Of a DNA stretch of 64,000 nt, positions 45,512 through 54,422 are shown piece after piece. The stretch covers positions 2,046,001 through 2,110,000 of the forward strand of contig NZ_LR134117.1 of NCBI RefSeq assembly GCF_900635445.1, read 5' to 3'. The notes under the pieces are model-generated. The model was not told the DNA's origin. It saw nothing but the letters and a program-made list of their open reading frames with translations, and did no database searches. The stretch is from Serratia odorifera (GTDB lineage Bacteria > Pseudomonadota > Gammaproteobacteria > Enterobacterales > Enterobacteriaceae). The first letter of the stretch is position 1. Each line of letters begins with the position of its first letter. The translations under genes were made by a program, and so were the position numbers.

Positions 45512-46610
45512 AAAATACCAGTTAAAACAGGTGATCAATACGTCCGGCCGTATGACGGCGCTTGGCGTTTCTACCCCTCGTCAGGAGGTCATCGACGCGG
45601 TGGGTTATGGTCTTGACCACTATTTCGACATCAAGGATCTGGTGAATAAAACCGGTGCCTATATCGCCAATCTGCTGAACGTCGAGGCGGCGGTAGTGGT
45701 TTCCTGCGCCTCCGCCGGCATTGCACAGTCGGTGGCGGCCACCATTGTCAAAGATAACGCCAACCTGCTGGTCAACCTGCACTCCGCTGCGGTCAACGAA
45801 CCACGCGAGATCGTGCTGCCACGTGGGCACAACGTCAACTTTGGCGCGCCGGTCGACACCATGGTGGCGCTCGGCGGCGGTAAGGTGATAGAAGCCGGCT
45901 ACGCCAATGAATGCTCCGCCGAACAGCTCGAGGCCTGCATTACCCGGCAAACGGCGGCCATCCTCTATATCAAGTCACACCACTGCGTACAGAAGAGCAT
46001 TCTGTCGGTCGAACAGGCGGCGGCGGTGGCGCGCAAGCATCAGCTGCCGCTGATCGTGGATGCGGCGGCCGAGGAAGACCTGCTGTGTTATTACCAGATG
46101 GGAGCCGATCTGGTGATTTACAGCGGCGCGAAGGCGATCGAAGGGCCGACCAGTGGTCTGGTGATCGGCAAGAAACAGCTGGTCGAGTGGGTAAAATTGC
46201 AGTCGGGCGGCATCGGTCGTGCGATGAAGGTCGGCAAAGAGGGCATTCTGGGTCTGACGCAGGCAATTGAAAGCTACCTGACGCAGGAAAAGACCAGCGG
46301 CGCGCAAATGGTCGAGCGCATGACGCCCTTTATCAATAGCCTGAATACCTTGAATGGCGTAAGCGCCAAAACCGTCTGGGACAGCGCCGGTCGCGACATT
46401 GCGCGTACGGAAATCGCTTTTGACGAAGCGGCGATCGGCATGTCGACCCTCGACATCGTTCAGGCGCTGAAAACCGGTGACATCGCCATTTACTTCCGTG
46501 GCTACAAGGCCAACGAAGGCAAGATCGAAGTGGATGTGCGCAGTGTGGATCAACAGCAACTGACTACAGTTTTTAACTGCATCAAAAAATTACTGGAGCA
46601 ACAAGCATGA
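45495..46610 (+). CDS. DgaE-like PLP-dependent ammonia lyase (SelA-related)
   Basis: 371 residues from MSSIYEKYQLKQVINTSGRM. Fold type I PLP enzyme related to selenocysteine synthase SelA; the Schiff-base lysine is in DLVIYSGAKAIEGPTSG (~residue 215), with DAAAEED as the PLP ring aspartate. Salmonella DgaE turns D-glucosaminate 6-phosphate into 2-keto-3-deoxygluconate 6-phosphate and ammonia. The adjacent aldolase fits that product. Its start lies inside the end of the amidohydrolase gene and its stop overlaps the aldolase start (ATGA). Confidence 0.83.
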   Translation: MSSIYEKYQLKQVINTSGRMTALGVSTPRQEVIDAVGYGLDHYFDIKDLVNKTGAYIANLLNVEAAVVVSCASAGIAQSVAATIVKDNANLLVNLHSAAVNEPREIVLPRGHNVNFGAPVDTMVALGGGKVIEAGYANECSAEQLEACITRQTAAILYIKSHHCVQKSILSVEQAAAVARKHQLPLIVDAAAEEDLLCYYQMGADLVIYSGAKAIEGPTSGLVIGKKQLVEWVKLQSGGIGRAMKVGKEGILGLTQAIESYLTQEKTSGAQMVERMTPFINSLNTLNGVSAKTVWDSAGRDIARTEIAFDEAAIGMSTLDIVQALKTGDIAIYFRGYKANEGKIEVDVRSVDQQQLTTVFNCIKKLLEQQA

Positions 46611-47347
46611 AGCTGAAGCCGAACTATTACCGTGACCGCGTATGCCTTAACGTGCTGGCGGGTTCAAAGGACAACGCTGAGGAGATTTATGCGGCGGCGG
46701 AAGGCCACGTGCTGGTTGGCGTGCTGTCCAAGAATTATCCTGACGTCGACAGTGCGGTGGCCGATATGCAGCGCTACGCGCGCCTGATTAACAACGCGCT
46801 GTCGGTGGGGCTGGGCGCCGGCGATCCGAAGCAGTCGGCGATGGTCAGCCTGATCTCGCAGCGAGTACAGCCACAGCACGTCAATCAGGTGTTTACCGGC
46901 GTCGGCGCCAGCCGTGCGCTATTAGGGCAAACGGATACGGTGGTCAATGGTCTGGTATCGCCGACCGGGCGAGTCGGTTGGGTGAAGGTATCTACCGGGC
47001 CGCTGAGCGCTGGTGCGCCGGACGGTATTGTGCCGGTTGAGACGGCGATTGCGCTGTTGAAAGACATGGGGGGGAGCTCGATCAAGTATTTCCCAATGGG
47101 GGGCCTGAAGTGCAAGGACGAGTATCAGTACGTGGCCAAAGCGTGCGCCGAACATGATTTCCTGTTGGAGCCGACCGGTGGCATCGATCTTGACAATTTT
47201 GAGCAGATCCTGGAAATCGCGCTGGCGGCGGGAGTCAAGCAGGTGATCCCGCACATTTACAGTTCGATCATCGATGCCAACAGTGGCAATACGCGCCCGC
47301 AGGATGTGAAAACGCTGTTGGCGATGACCAAAAAACTGGTGGGTTAA
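46607..47347 (+). CDS. DgaF-like 2-dehydro-3-deoxy-phosphogluconate aldolase (EF_0839/AHA_3917 type)
   Basis: 246 residues, TIM-barrel aldolase of the family that includes Salmonella DgaF. Expected reaction: 2-keto-3-deoxygluconate 6-phosphate to pyruvate and glyceraldehyde 3-phosphate. A candidate Schiff-base lysine is in SSIKYFPMGGLKCKDEY (~162-173). It is larger than the usual ~210-residue Eda. It overlaps the PLP gene by four bases, the tightest coupling in the cluster. Confidence 0.83.
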   Translation: MKLKPNYYRDRVCLNVLAGSKDNAEEIYAAAEGHVLVGVLSKNYPDVDSAVADMQRYARLINNALSVGLGAGDPKQSAMVSLISQRVQPQHVNQVFTGVGASRALLGQTDTVVNGLVSPTGRVGWVKVSTGPLSAGAPDGIVPVETAIALLKDMGGSSIKYFPMGGLKCKDEYQYVAKACAEHDFLLEPTGGIDLDNFEQILEIALAAGVKQVIPHIYSSIIDANSGNTRPQDVKTLLAMTKKLVG

Positions 47348-47417
47348 ACGGCGGCGTGCCGGGCTGATTCACCGTAGCTTCGTAATGTGTTGTTCTTTAC
47401 CAATACAAGGAATAATT

Positions 47418-48632
47418 ATGCGAAACTGGCAGGGTATGACCACGCGATTTGCGGTATCTCTGGCGCTGCTGGCGATGTTCAGCCCGGCGCTGCATGCTGA
47501 GGATGCAATGAAGTCCACACCGTCTCATTTTGCCTATATCGGTTCTTATCAGCCCAATGGTGAAGGGGTCTACCGGCTACGGGTCGATGCCGCCAGCGGT
47601 GCGCTGAGCGACAAGACCCTGGTCAGCACGTTGCCCAATCCAGCCCAGTTGGTGGTGGATGCCAGCGGCCGTACCTTGTACGTTGCCAGCGAAGTGGCAG
47701 ATTTTAACGGCGGTAAACACGGTTCGATCACCGCACTGCGCATCAGCGAGCGAGACGGTAGCCTGACGCCACTGAATCAGGTGGATTCGCAGGGCGCCGG
47801 GCCGGTATTTCTTTCGCTGACACCGAACGGGCGCCATCTGCTGGTGGCGAATTATATCAGCGGCAGCGTGGCGGCGTTTCCGCTGGATAGCGAAGGCCGG
47901 CTGGCGCAAGCCAGCTCGGTGCGCCAGCAGCAAGGCCCGGCGGGGGCGAGCAGGCCTGCCGCAGCGGTGGAGGGCAGCTTTGCCATCAGCGATCACAATG
48001 GCCCGCATGCGCATATGATCGCCAGCGATCCGAGTGGTAAATTTGTTTTCTCAACCGATCTGGGGCTGGATCGGATCTACCAGTGGCGTTTTGACGATAG
48101 CCGTGGCGAACTGACGCCAAACGATCCGCCGTGGATCGCGGCGTCGTCGCCTGGTGCAGGCCCGCGCCACTTCGTGTTCCACCCGGACGGTAAAACGCTG
48201 TTGCTGGTGAACGAAGAGGCGTCCACGCTGACCAGCTACCGTTTCGACAGCGACCAGGGCACGCTGACGCCGCTACAGACGGCATCCACTCTGCCGGCGG
48301 ATTATAAGGGCACCAATTTTGCCGCCGGATTGACGCTAAGCCAGGACGGCAAAAATCTGTACGTCGCCAACCGGCTGCATAACAGCATTGCGCAGTTCAG
48401 TATCGGCAGCGGTGGCAGCATGACGCGGGTGGGCGAAACCTGGACGCGCGGTGATTATCCACGCACCGTCACGCTCAGTCCGGACGGGGGGTATCTGTAC
48501 GCGCTCAACCAGCGCAGCGATAACATTACGCGTTTTCGCGTCGATCAACAGAACGGTACGCTCAGTTTCGTGGATGGCTATACCCCGGTAGGCAGCCCTT
48601 CACAGATGGTATTCGCGCCCGCAGCGCAGTAA
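47418..48632 (+). CDS. Periplasmic seven-bladed beta-propeller lactonase
   Basis: 404 residues. Signal peptide MTTRFAVSLALLAMFSPALHA (cleavage after HA, ~27), then a lactonase/6-phosphogluconolactonase-like propeller with repeated blades (for example HFAYIGSYQPNGEGVYRL, LSLTPNGRHLLVANYISG, HFVFHPDGKTLLLVNEEAS, LTLSQDGKNLYVANRLHN, VTLSPDGGYLYALNQRSDNI). Substrate likely a sugar lactone, opened outside the cytoplasm. It lies 70 bases after the aldolase and before the regulator, same strand. Cytoplasmic Pgl relatives lack the signal, so export is notable. Confidence 0.82.
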   Translation: MRNWQGMTTRFAVSLALLAMFSPALHAEDAMKSTPSHFAYIGSYQPNGEGVYRLRVDAASGALSDKTLVSTLPNPAQLVVDASGRTLYVASEVADFNGGKHGSITALRISERDGSLTPLNQVDSQGAGPVFLSLTPNGRHLLVANYISGSVAAFPLDSEGRLAQASSVRQQQGPAGASRPAAAVEGSFAISDHNGPHAHMIASDPSGKFVFSTDLGLDRIYQWRFDDSRGELTPNDPPWIAASSPGAGPRHFVFHPDGKTLLLVNEEASTLTSYRFDSDQGTLTPLQTASTLPADYKGTNFAAGLTLSQDGKNLYVANRLHNSIAQFSIGSGGSMTRVGETWTRGDYPRTVTLSPDGGYLYALNQRSDNITRFRVDQQNGTLSFVDGYTPVGSPSQMVFAPAAQ

Positions 48633-48674
48633 CCCGTGGCCCGTCTGGCAGCAGGCGGGCGACTTGACATTGGA

Positions 48675-50598
48675 ATGACGATGGTGAGATTCCCTTATCC
48701 CCCGTTTGGCTTATCTGTTTGACGCGTTGCAGAGTGAAACGCTGCCGCAGGATGAACTGGCGAAGCGCTTTGCGGTGTCTACCCGCACGGTGCGTGCAGA
48801 CATCACTGCGCTTAATGATATTTTGGAAAAATACGGCGCGCGCTTTGTGCATAACCGCGGTGCCGGTTACCGGCTGCAGGTGGACGACGCGGCGCTGTTC
48901 AGCGGGTTACAGCAGCAGGAGCGCCGCAAGCAGGCCACGCCGCGTAGCGCCCAGGAGCGCGTGCATTATCTTTTGATCCGTTTTTTGACCTCAGCCTTCT
49001 CCCTGAAGTTGGAGGATTTAGCCGATGAATGGTTTGTCAGCAGGGGTACGCTGCAAAACGATATGGCTGAGGTGAGGGAACGGCTGGCGCATTACCCGTT
49101 GACCATCGAAACCAAACCGCGTTACGGCATGAAGTTGTTCGGCTCGGAAATGGCGATCCGCGCCTGTCTGACCGATTTGCTGTTCCAGCTGCATCTGGCG
49201 GATGCCGAGAATCCGTTGCTGAATAACGAGATCCTGCTGCAACCGCAGGTAGCGACCTTTGCCGGCCTGCTGCACCCGTTGCTGTCACAGTACGCCATTC
49301 GTCTGACCGATGAAGGGGAGCAATATCTGATCTTTTATTGCGCGGTGGCGCTGCGCCGCATCAGCGATGGTTATCCGCTGTCGGAGTTTGACGTCGAAGA
49401 TGGCGACGAAGGGGTGCGCAAGGCGTCGACCTGGCTGGCGGGCGAACTGGGCAAGGCGGCCGGCAAAGAGGTCTCGGCCGCAGAAGAAGCCTATCTGCGG
49501 GTGAATATCGCGGCACGACGGGTGCAGGACGTGCGCCCCAGCGAGATCAACGCCGATGACGAAGAGGCGCTGGTGGACTACATCCTGTCCTATATCAACG
49601 CACACTATAACTACAATCTGCAGGGCGACAAGCAGCTGCGTGCCGATCTGCTCACCCATATCAAGACCATGATTACCCGGGTGAAATACCAGATAAACAT
49701 CCCCAATCCGCTGCTGGCCAACATCAAGCAGCACTATCCGATGGCCTACGACGTGACGCTGGCGGCGGTAGCCAGCTGGGGGAAATATACGCCTTACACC
49801 CTGAGCGAAAACGAGATTGGCTATCTGGTGCTGCACATCGGCGTCGGTCTGGAGCGCCATTACAATATCGGCTATGAACGTCACCCGCAGGTGATGCTGG
49901 TGTGCGACACCGGCAATTCGACGGTACGCATGATCCAGGCGCAGGTTGCACGCAAGTATCCGCAACTGGTGGTGACGCGCATTGTCTCGCTGCGCGACTA
50001 TGAAGTGCTCAGCCATATCGACGAAGATTTTGTCATTTCCAACGCGCGGGTCAGCGAGAAAAACAAGCCGGTGGTGGTGATGTCGCCATTCCCGACCGAA
50101 TATCAGCTCGAACAGCTGGGCAAGCTGGTTCTGGTGGATCGTACCAAGCCGTACATGCTGGAAAAGTTCTTTGACGCCGGCCATTTCATGATCGTCAATG
50201 AGCCGCTGACCCAGCAACAGCTGTTCCGCAAAGTGTGCAGCCAACTGGAGCAGGAAGGCTATGTCGGTGAGGACTTCTATCCGTCGGTGGTAGAGCGTGA
50301 GGCGATCGTTTCCACCCTGCTGGGAGAAGGCATTGCGCTGCCGCATTCACTGGGCCTGCTGGCGAAAAAAACCGTGGTGGTGACGCTGCTGGCGCCACAG
50401 GGCATTGCCTGGGGCGATGGAGAAGTGGCGCAGGTGGTATTCCTGCTGGCGATCAGCAAAAGTGATTATGAAGAAGCGATGGCGATTTATGATCTGTTCG
50501 TCACCTTCGTGCGCGAACGTTCGATGAGCCGGCTGCTGGGCAGCAACGACTTTGACAGTTTTAAGGCGGTGGCGCTCGACTGCCTGAGCCGTATTTAA
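48675..50598 (+). CDS. BglG/MtlR-type activator with PRD, EIIB-like and EIIA domains (frame broken near start)
   Basis: About 638-640 residues after correction. One C too many in the five-C run at 48699-48703 separates the start (ATG at 48675 or 48681) from the body; corrected it reads MVRFPYPRLAYLFDAL. Order: HTH_11 (~1-60, LAKRFAVSTRTVRADI), Mga-like HTH (~85-160), PRD1 (~180-280), PRD2 (~290-400), EIIB-like (~405-490, LVCDTGNSTVRMI with the Cys), EIIA fructose/mannitol-like (~500-638, GIALPHSLG with the His). This layout is that of MtlR/ManR DNA-binding activators, controlled by PTS phosphorylation. It probably controls the upstream cluster. Confidence 0.87.
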
Positions 50599-50647
50599 TC
50601 GGTCTGGCGTGGCATTGAGCGTTCTGCCTCTGCCGTTTTAACCAGGC

Positions 50648-50920
50648 TCAGTCCTCATCAAAACCGGAGTTGAACAGCTCAATCACCGCCGCCAGCGCTT
50701 GCTGCTCTTCCGGGCCGCTAGCTTCCACCTCGATATGGCGGCCCTGGGCGGAGTCGAGCATCAGCAGGGCAATGACGCTGCTGGCTTCGGCTTCGGTGCC
50801 GCTGTCGTTACGCAGTAGCACCTCGGCGTCAAAACTTTGCACCAGCTCAAACAGCTTCATCGCCGGGCGAGCATGCATGCCCAGCTTGTTTTTGATTTCA
50901 ACCGTTTGCTTGACCGTCAT
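50648..50920 (-). CDS. npr: NPr, HPr-like phosphocarrier of the nitrogen PTS
   Basis: 90 residues, E. coli length and near-identical. The phosphorylated His16 is in MHARPA. It takes phosphate from PtsP and passes it to PtsN. As given, its frame is joined to rapZ because of one extra base (T run 50929-50934 on the plus strand); the true start is ATG 50920, overlapping the rapZ stop. Convergent with the cluster regulator gene. Confidence 0.96.
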   Translation of the reverse strand: MTVKQTVEIKNKLGMHARPAMKLFELVQSFDAEVLLRNDSGTEAEASSVIALLMLDSAQGRHIEVEASGPEEQQALAAVIELFNSGFDED

Positions 50921-51772
50921 TGTTTGCGTTTTTTCCAGCGTGCGGTGGCGTGATTGCACGTTTTTGCCGCGCGAACGGAAGTAGTCTGCCAGCTGTTCCG
51001 CCACGTAGACCGAACGGTGTTTACCGCCGGTACAGCCAATCGCCACCGTCAGATAGCTGCGGTTGTTGGTTTCCAGCATTGGCAGCCACTGTTCGAGATA
51101 ACTGCGGGTTTGGTAGATAAAATTATGTACCTCTGTGTGGCGATCGAGGAACGAGGCCACCGGTTTATCCAGGCCGGTCATCGGACGCAGCTTCGGATCC
51201 CAGTGCGGGTTCGGCAGGAAACGCACGTCAAACACGTAGTCGGCATCGATCGGGATGCCATGTTTGAAGCCGAATGATTCGAATACCATCGTCAATTCAC
51301 GCTCACGTTTGCCCAACAGACGGGTACGCAGCATTTCCGCCAGTTCGTGCACGGACATTTCAGAGGTGTCGATGATCAGGTCGGCGCGTGAGCGCAGTGG
51401 CTCCAGCAGATCGCTTTCTTCATCAATGGCGCTTTCCAACGACAGGTTCTTGCTGGAAAGCGGATGCAGACGGCGGGTGTCACTGTAGCGGCGGATCAGG
51501 GTATTGCGGTCGGCGTCGAGGAACAGCAGCTGCGGCGAAAAACTGTCCGGCAGCTGGGTCATGGCATACTCAAACACTTCCGGCGATTCCGGCATGTTAC
51601 GCACGTCGATGCTCACCGCCGCGGAGCTGTTGCGTTCGGCCAGCGTCTGGGCAAGCTGCGGCAGCAGCACCACGGGCAGGTTATCAACGCAGTAAAACCC
51701 CATATCTTCCAGCGCCCGCAAGGCGACAGATTTCCCTGAACCGGAACGGCCGCTGACAATCATCAGCACCAT
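50917..51772 (-). CDS. rapZ: RNase adapter protein RapZ (frame break at the 3' end)
   Basis: 284 residues after removing one A (plus-strand T run 50929-50934, six should be five); the end then reads RTLEKRKQ and stops at TGA overlapping the npr ATG. As given it would be a 374-residue RapZ-NPr fusion, which is not credible. Walker A GRSGSGKS at residues 8-15. It guides RNase E to GlmZ sRNA and so controls glucosamine 6-phosphate synthase GlmS; RapZ binds glucosamine 6-phosphate. Start MVLMIVSGRSG; an ATG 26 codons upstream is not used in relatives. Confidence 0.94.
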
Positions 51773-51901
51773 GTGGCAACTCCCCCTGGCATCTCGGCGG
51801 CTTTTATCACCGCCGTTGAAAATATGAGCCCGGCGCAAACCGGGTTCCATGACAAATAAACAGTATCGCTATCAACGCCAGAAGTCACCCCGGCGAAAAG
51901 G

Positions 51902-52363
51902 TTATTCGGTAATGATTTGGTAAAGTTCTTCATCACTCTGTGCGGCACGCAGGCGACGGCAGACGGTTTTATCCGCCAGACGCTTGGCAACCAGAGACAG
52001 GGTGTGCAAATGCGTTTTGCACTGATCGGCCGGCACCAGCAAGGCGAACAGCAGATCGACCGGTTGGTTGTCGATGGCATCGAAGGCGATCGGTTGGTCG
52101 AGACGGATAAACACGCCAACGGCCCGCAGGGTGTCCTCTTCCAGTTTTCCATGGGGTATGGCAATGCCGTTGCCAATACCGGTGCTGCCCATGCGCTCAC
52201 GGGTGAGAACCGCGTCAAACACCACCTGCGGCGGCAGGTTAAGTTGTTTGGCTGCCAGCTCGCTGATAATTTCCAGAGCGCGTTTCTTGCTGTTGCAGTG
52301 TACCGAGCTTCTGGTGCACTCGATACTCAGTACCGAGCTTAATTGCATTGTTTCGTTGTTCAT
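51902..52363 (-). CDS. ptsN: PtsN, nitrogen-regulatory EIIA
   Basis: 153 residues from MNNETMQLSSVL (E. coli 163, with a longer tail). EIIA fructose-type domain; phosphorylated His71 in GIAIPHGKL. Unphosphorylated PtsN regulates K+ transport (TrkA, KdpD) and GlmS-linked signalling. It lies 129 bases upstream of rapZ and 263 bases downstream of hpf; two palindromes lie in that upstream gap. Confidence 0.96.
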   Translation of the reverse strand: MNNETMQLSSVLSIECTRSSVHCNSKKRALEIISELAAKQLNLPPQVVFDAVLTRERMGSTGIGNGIAIPHGKLEEDTLRAVGVFIRLDQPIAFDAIDNQPVDLLFALLVPADQCKTHLHTLSLVAKRLADKTVCRRLRAAQSDEELYQIITE

Positions 52364-52430
52364 CTCATCTTCACTTGAAGCCATGCTTATCAGGCTGTTT
52401 TACTGGCCATTCTGGCCCCGGGCAGTGCTC

Positions 52431-52464
52431 GAACTCTTGCGTACTTACGTGTGCGCAAGAGTTC
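52431..52464. repeat. Inverted repeat 1 in the hpf-ptsN gap
   Basis: GAACTCTTGCG and CGCAAGAGTTC form a perfect 11-bp stem around a 12-base loop, 68 bases upstream of ptsN. No T-run follows on either strand. It could be an RNA processing site or leader element. Confidence 0.6.
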
Positions 52465-52545
52465 TGCTTGCTGGTCGTGCCAAACTACCTGCGCCAATCA
52501 CGCCTGAAAAGATGGCTTTCGCCTGTTTTAACCCTGATTACCGTT

Positions 52546-52575
52546 CGGCGCGTTACCCATACAGGTAACGCGCCG
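52546..52575. repeat. Inverted repeat 2 in the hpf-ptsN gap
   Basis: CGGCGCGTTACC and GGTAACGCGCCG form a perfect 12-bp stem with a 6-base loop (CATACA), 51 bases after the hpf stop. There is no T-run, so a simple rho-independent terminator is doubtful; it may stabilise the hpf mRNA 3' end or attenuate read-through into ptsN. Confidence 0.6.
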
Positions 52576-52626
52576 ATAGCTGAGGCTGCGTTAAGCAGCA
52601 CCTCTGGCGGAAAGTGGCCCAGAGTG

Positions 52627-52914
52627 TCAGTGTTGCTTCAGTTTGTCTTTATGTTTGTTCAATTGACGCGCCAGTTTATCAATCAGGCAGTCAATTGCAG
52701 CATACATATCTTCTTTTTCCGAGGTGGCGTGCAACTCGCCTCCATTCACGTGCAGCGTCGCTTCTGCGATCTGCTGCACTTTTTCCACACTTAGAACGAC
52801 ATACACCTGATTGATCCGATCGAAATACTGTTCGAGTTTGGCAAATTTGGCGTTCACAAACTCACGCAATGGATCGGTGATGACGATGTGGTGTCCGGTA
52901 ATGTTGAGCTGCAT
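52627..52914 (-). CDS. hpf: Ribosome hibernation promoting factor
   Basis: 95 residues, the short HPF form (E. coli 95), from MQLNITGHHIVITDPL. It binds the 30S decoding region and, with RMF, makes 100S dimers in stationary phase. It follows rpoN by 23 bases on the same strand, the usual order. An in-frame ATG 9 codons upstream is not used in relatives. Confidence 0.96.
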   Translation of the reverse strand: MQLNITGHHIVITDPLREFVNAKFAKLEQYFDRINQVYVVLSVEKVQQIAEATLHVNGGELHATSEKEDMYAAIDCLIDKLARQLNKHKDKLKQH

Positions 52915-52937
52915 AATGTCTTCCTTCTCTATAGAGG

Positions 52938-54372
52938 TCAAACCAACTGTTTACGCTGGTTCGACGGCGGGATGGACAAAGACTCTCGGTACTTGGCGAC
53001 GGTGCGCCGCGCCACCATGATCCCCTGATCGGAAAGCAGGGTGGCCAGTTTGCTGTCGCTCAGCGGTTTGGCGGGGTTTTCCGCCGCGATCAATTTCTTC
53101 ACCAGTGCACGAATGGCCGTCGAGGAGGCTTCGCCGCCGCTGTCGGTGTTCACGTGGCTTGAGAAGAAATACTTCAATTCGAAAATACCGCGCGGGCTGT
53201 GCAGGAACTTCTGCGTGGTCACGCGTGAGATCGTCGATTCATGCATATCCACGGCCTGTGCGATATCCGCCAGCACCATGGGTTTCATAAATTCCTCACC
53301 TTGTTCAAAGAACGCTTCCTGCTGCTCGACGATGCAGCGTGTGACTTTCAGTAGCGTATCGTTACGGCTTTCCAGGCTTTTGATCAGCCACTTGGCTTCC
53401 TGCAGGTTACTGCGGATAAACTGGCCATCGGCTTCGCTACGCGAACTGTTGCCCAGTGCGGCATATTGCTGGTTGATCTTCAGACGCGGAATGCTGTCGG
53501 CGTTAAGTTCCACCGCCCACTTGCCCTGCACCTTGCGCACCAGCACATCGGGAATGACGTACTCCGATTCACCGGTGTTGATCGACTGCCCCGGGCGTGG
53601 GTCGAGTGACTGAATCAGCAGCATCGCTTCTTTCAGTGTATCTTCTTTTAGCCGGGTTGATCGCATCAGGCTGCGAAAGTCGTGATTGGCCAGCAAATCC
53701 AGGTGATCGCTGATGATCTGCCGTGCTTCGTTGAGGTATGGGGTGTCTTTGGCATACTGGGAAAGCTGAATCAGCAGGCAGTCGCGCAGGTCACGAGCCG
53801 CCACGCCGATAGGATCGAAACGCTGAACGCGTTTCAGTACGGCTTCCACTTCGTCCATCGAGACATTCTCGTCGCCAATGCTTTCCAGAATGTCTTCCAG
53901 CGGAACGGTAAGGTAGCCAGTATCGTCCACGGCATCGACGATCGAGGTGGCAATGGCGGCATCGGTATCTGAAAACGGCGTCAGATCCACCTGCCACATC
54001 AGGTAGTCTTGCAGCGTTTTGGGTGGTTTCGCCCTGATAGACCGGCAGCTCGTCGTCGCTGTAGTCGGTACCGGTGCCGGATGGCGTACCGGCGGTGTAG
54101 ATTTCATCCCAGGTGGCGTCCAGCGGCAGCTCTTCCGGCATGTCCTTCTGTTCCAGTGCCTCGCGGGTGTCCAGGCCTTCGGTCTCGGTGGTTTCCTTTG
54201 CGTCGATCTCGTCGTGCAGGTCGGTTTGTTCAAGCAGCGGGTTGCTCTCTAACGCCAGTTGGATCTCCTGCTGGAGTTCAAGCGTGGACAGCTGCAGCAA
54301 GCGAATTGCCTGCTGTAGCTGGGGGGTCATGGCCAGTTGTTGACTGAACCTGAGTTGCAAACCTTGCTTCAT
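52938..54372 (-). CDS. rpoN: RNA polymerase sigma-54 factor (frame broken by one extra base)
   Basis: 477 residues when one A is removed (plus-strand T run 54017-54020, four should be three), giving YQGETTQTLQDYLMWQVDL; same length as E. coli. Region I is glutamine-rich (MKQGLQLRFSQQLAMTPQLQQAIRLLQ), then an acidic region II, the core-binding domain, an HTH, and the RpoN box ARRTVAKYRESL near the end. It serves nitrogen and other enhancer-dependent promoters. The break is probably a sequence error. Confidence 0.95.
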
Positions 54373-54422
54373 AGTCTTTTTTCTACTTCCGTTAACCGCC
54401 GTCCGTCAGGATCAGCTGGCAA

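Noticed and set aside
41831..50598. The accessory cluster as a mobile island with integrase or tRNA target
   Set aside because: No integrase, transposase, tRNA or direct repeat was seen at either edge.
50648..51850. RapZ-NPr fusion protein
   Set aside because: A one-base gain in a homopolymer explains it and correction restores two normal genes with the usual ATGA overlap.
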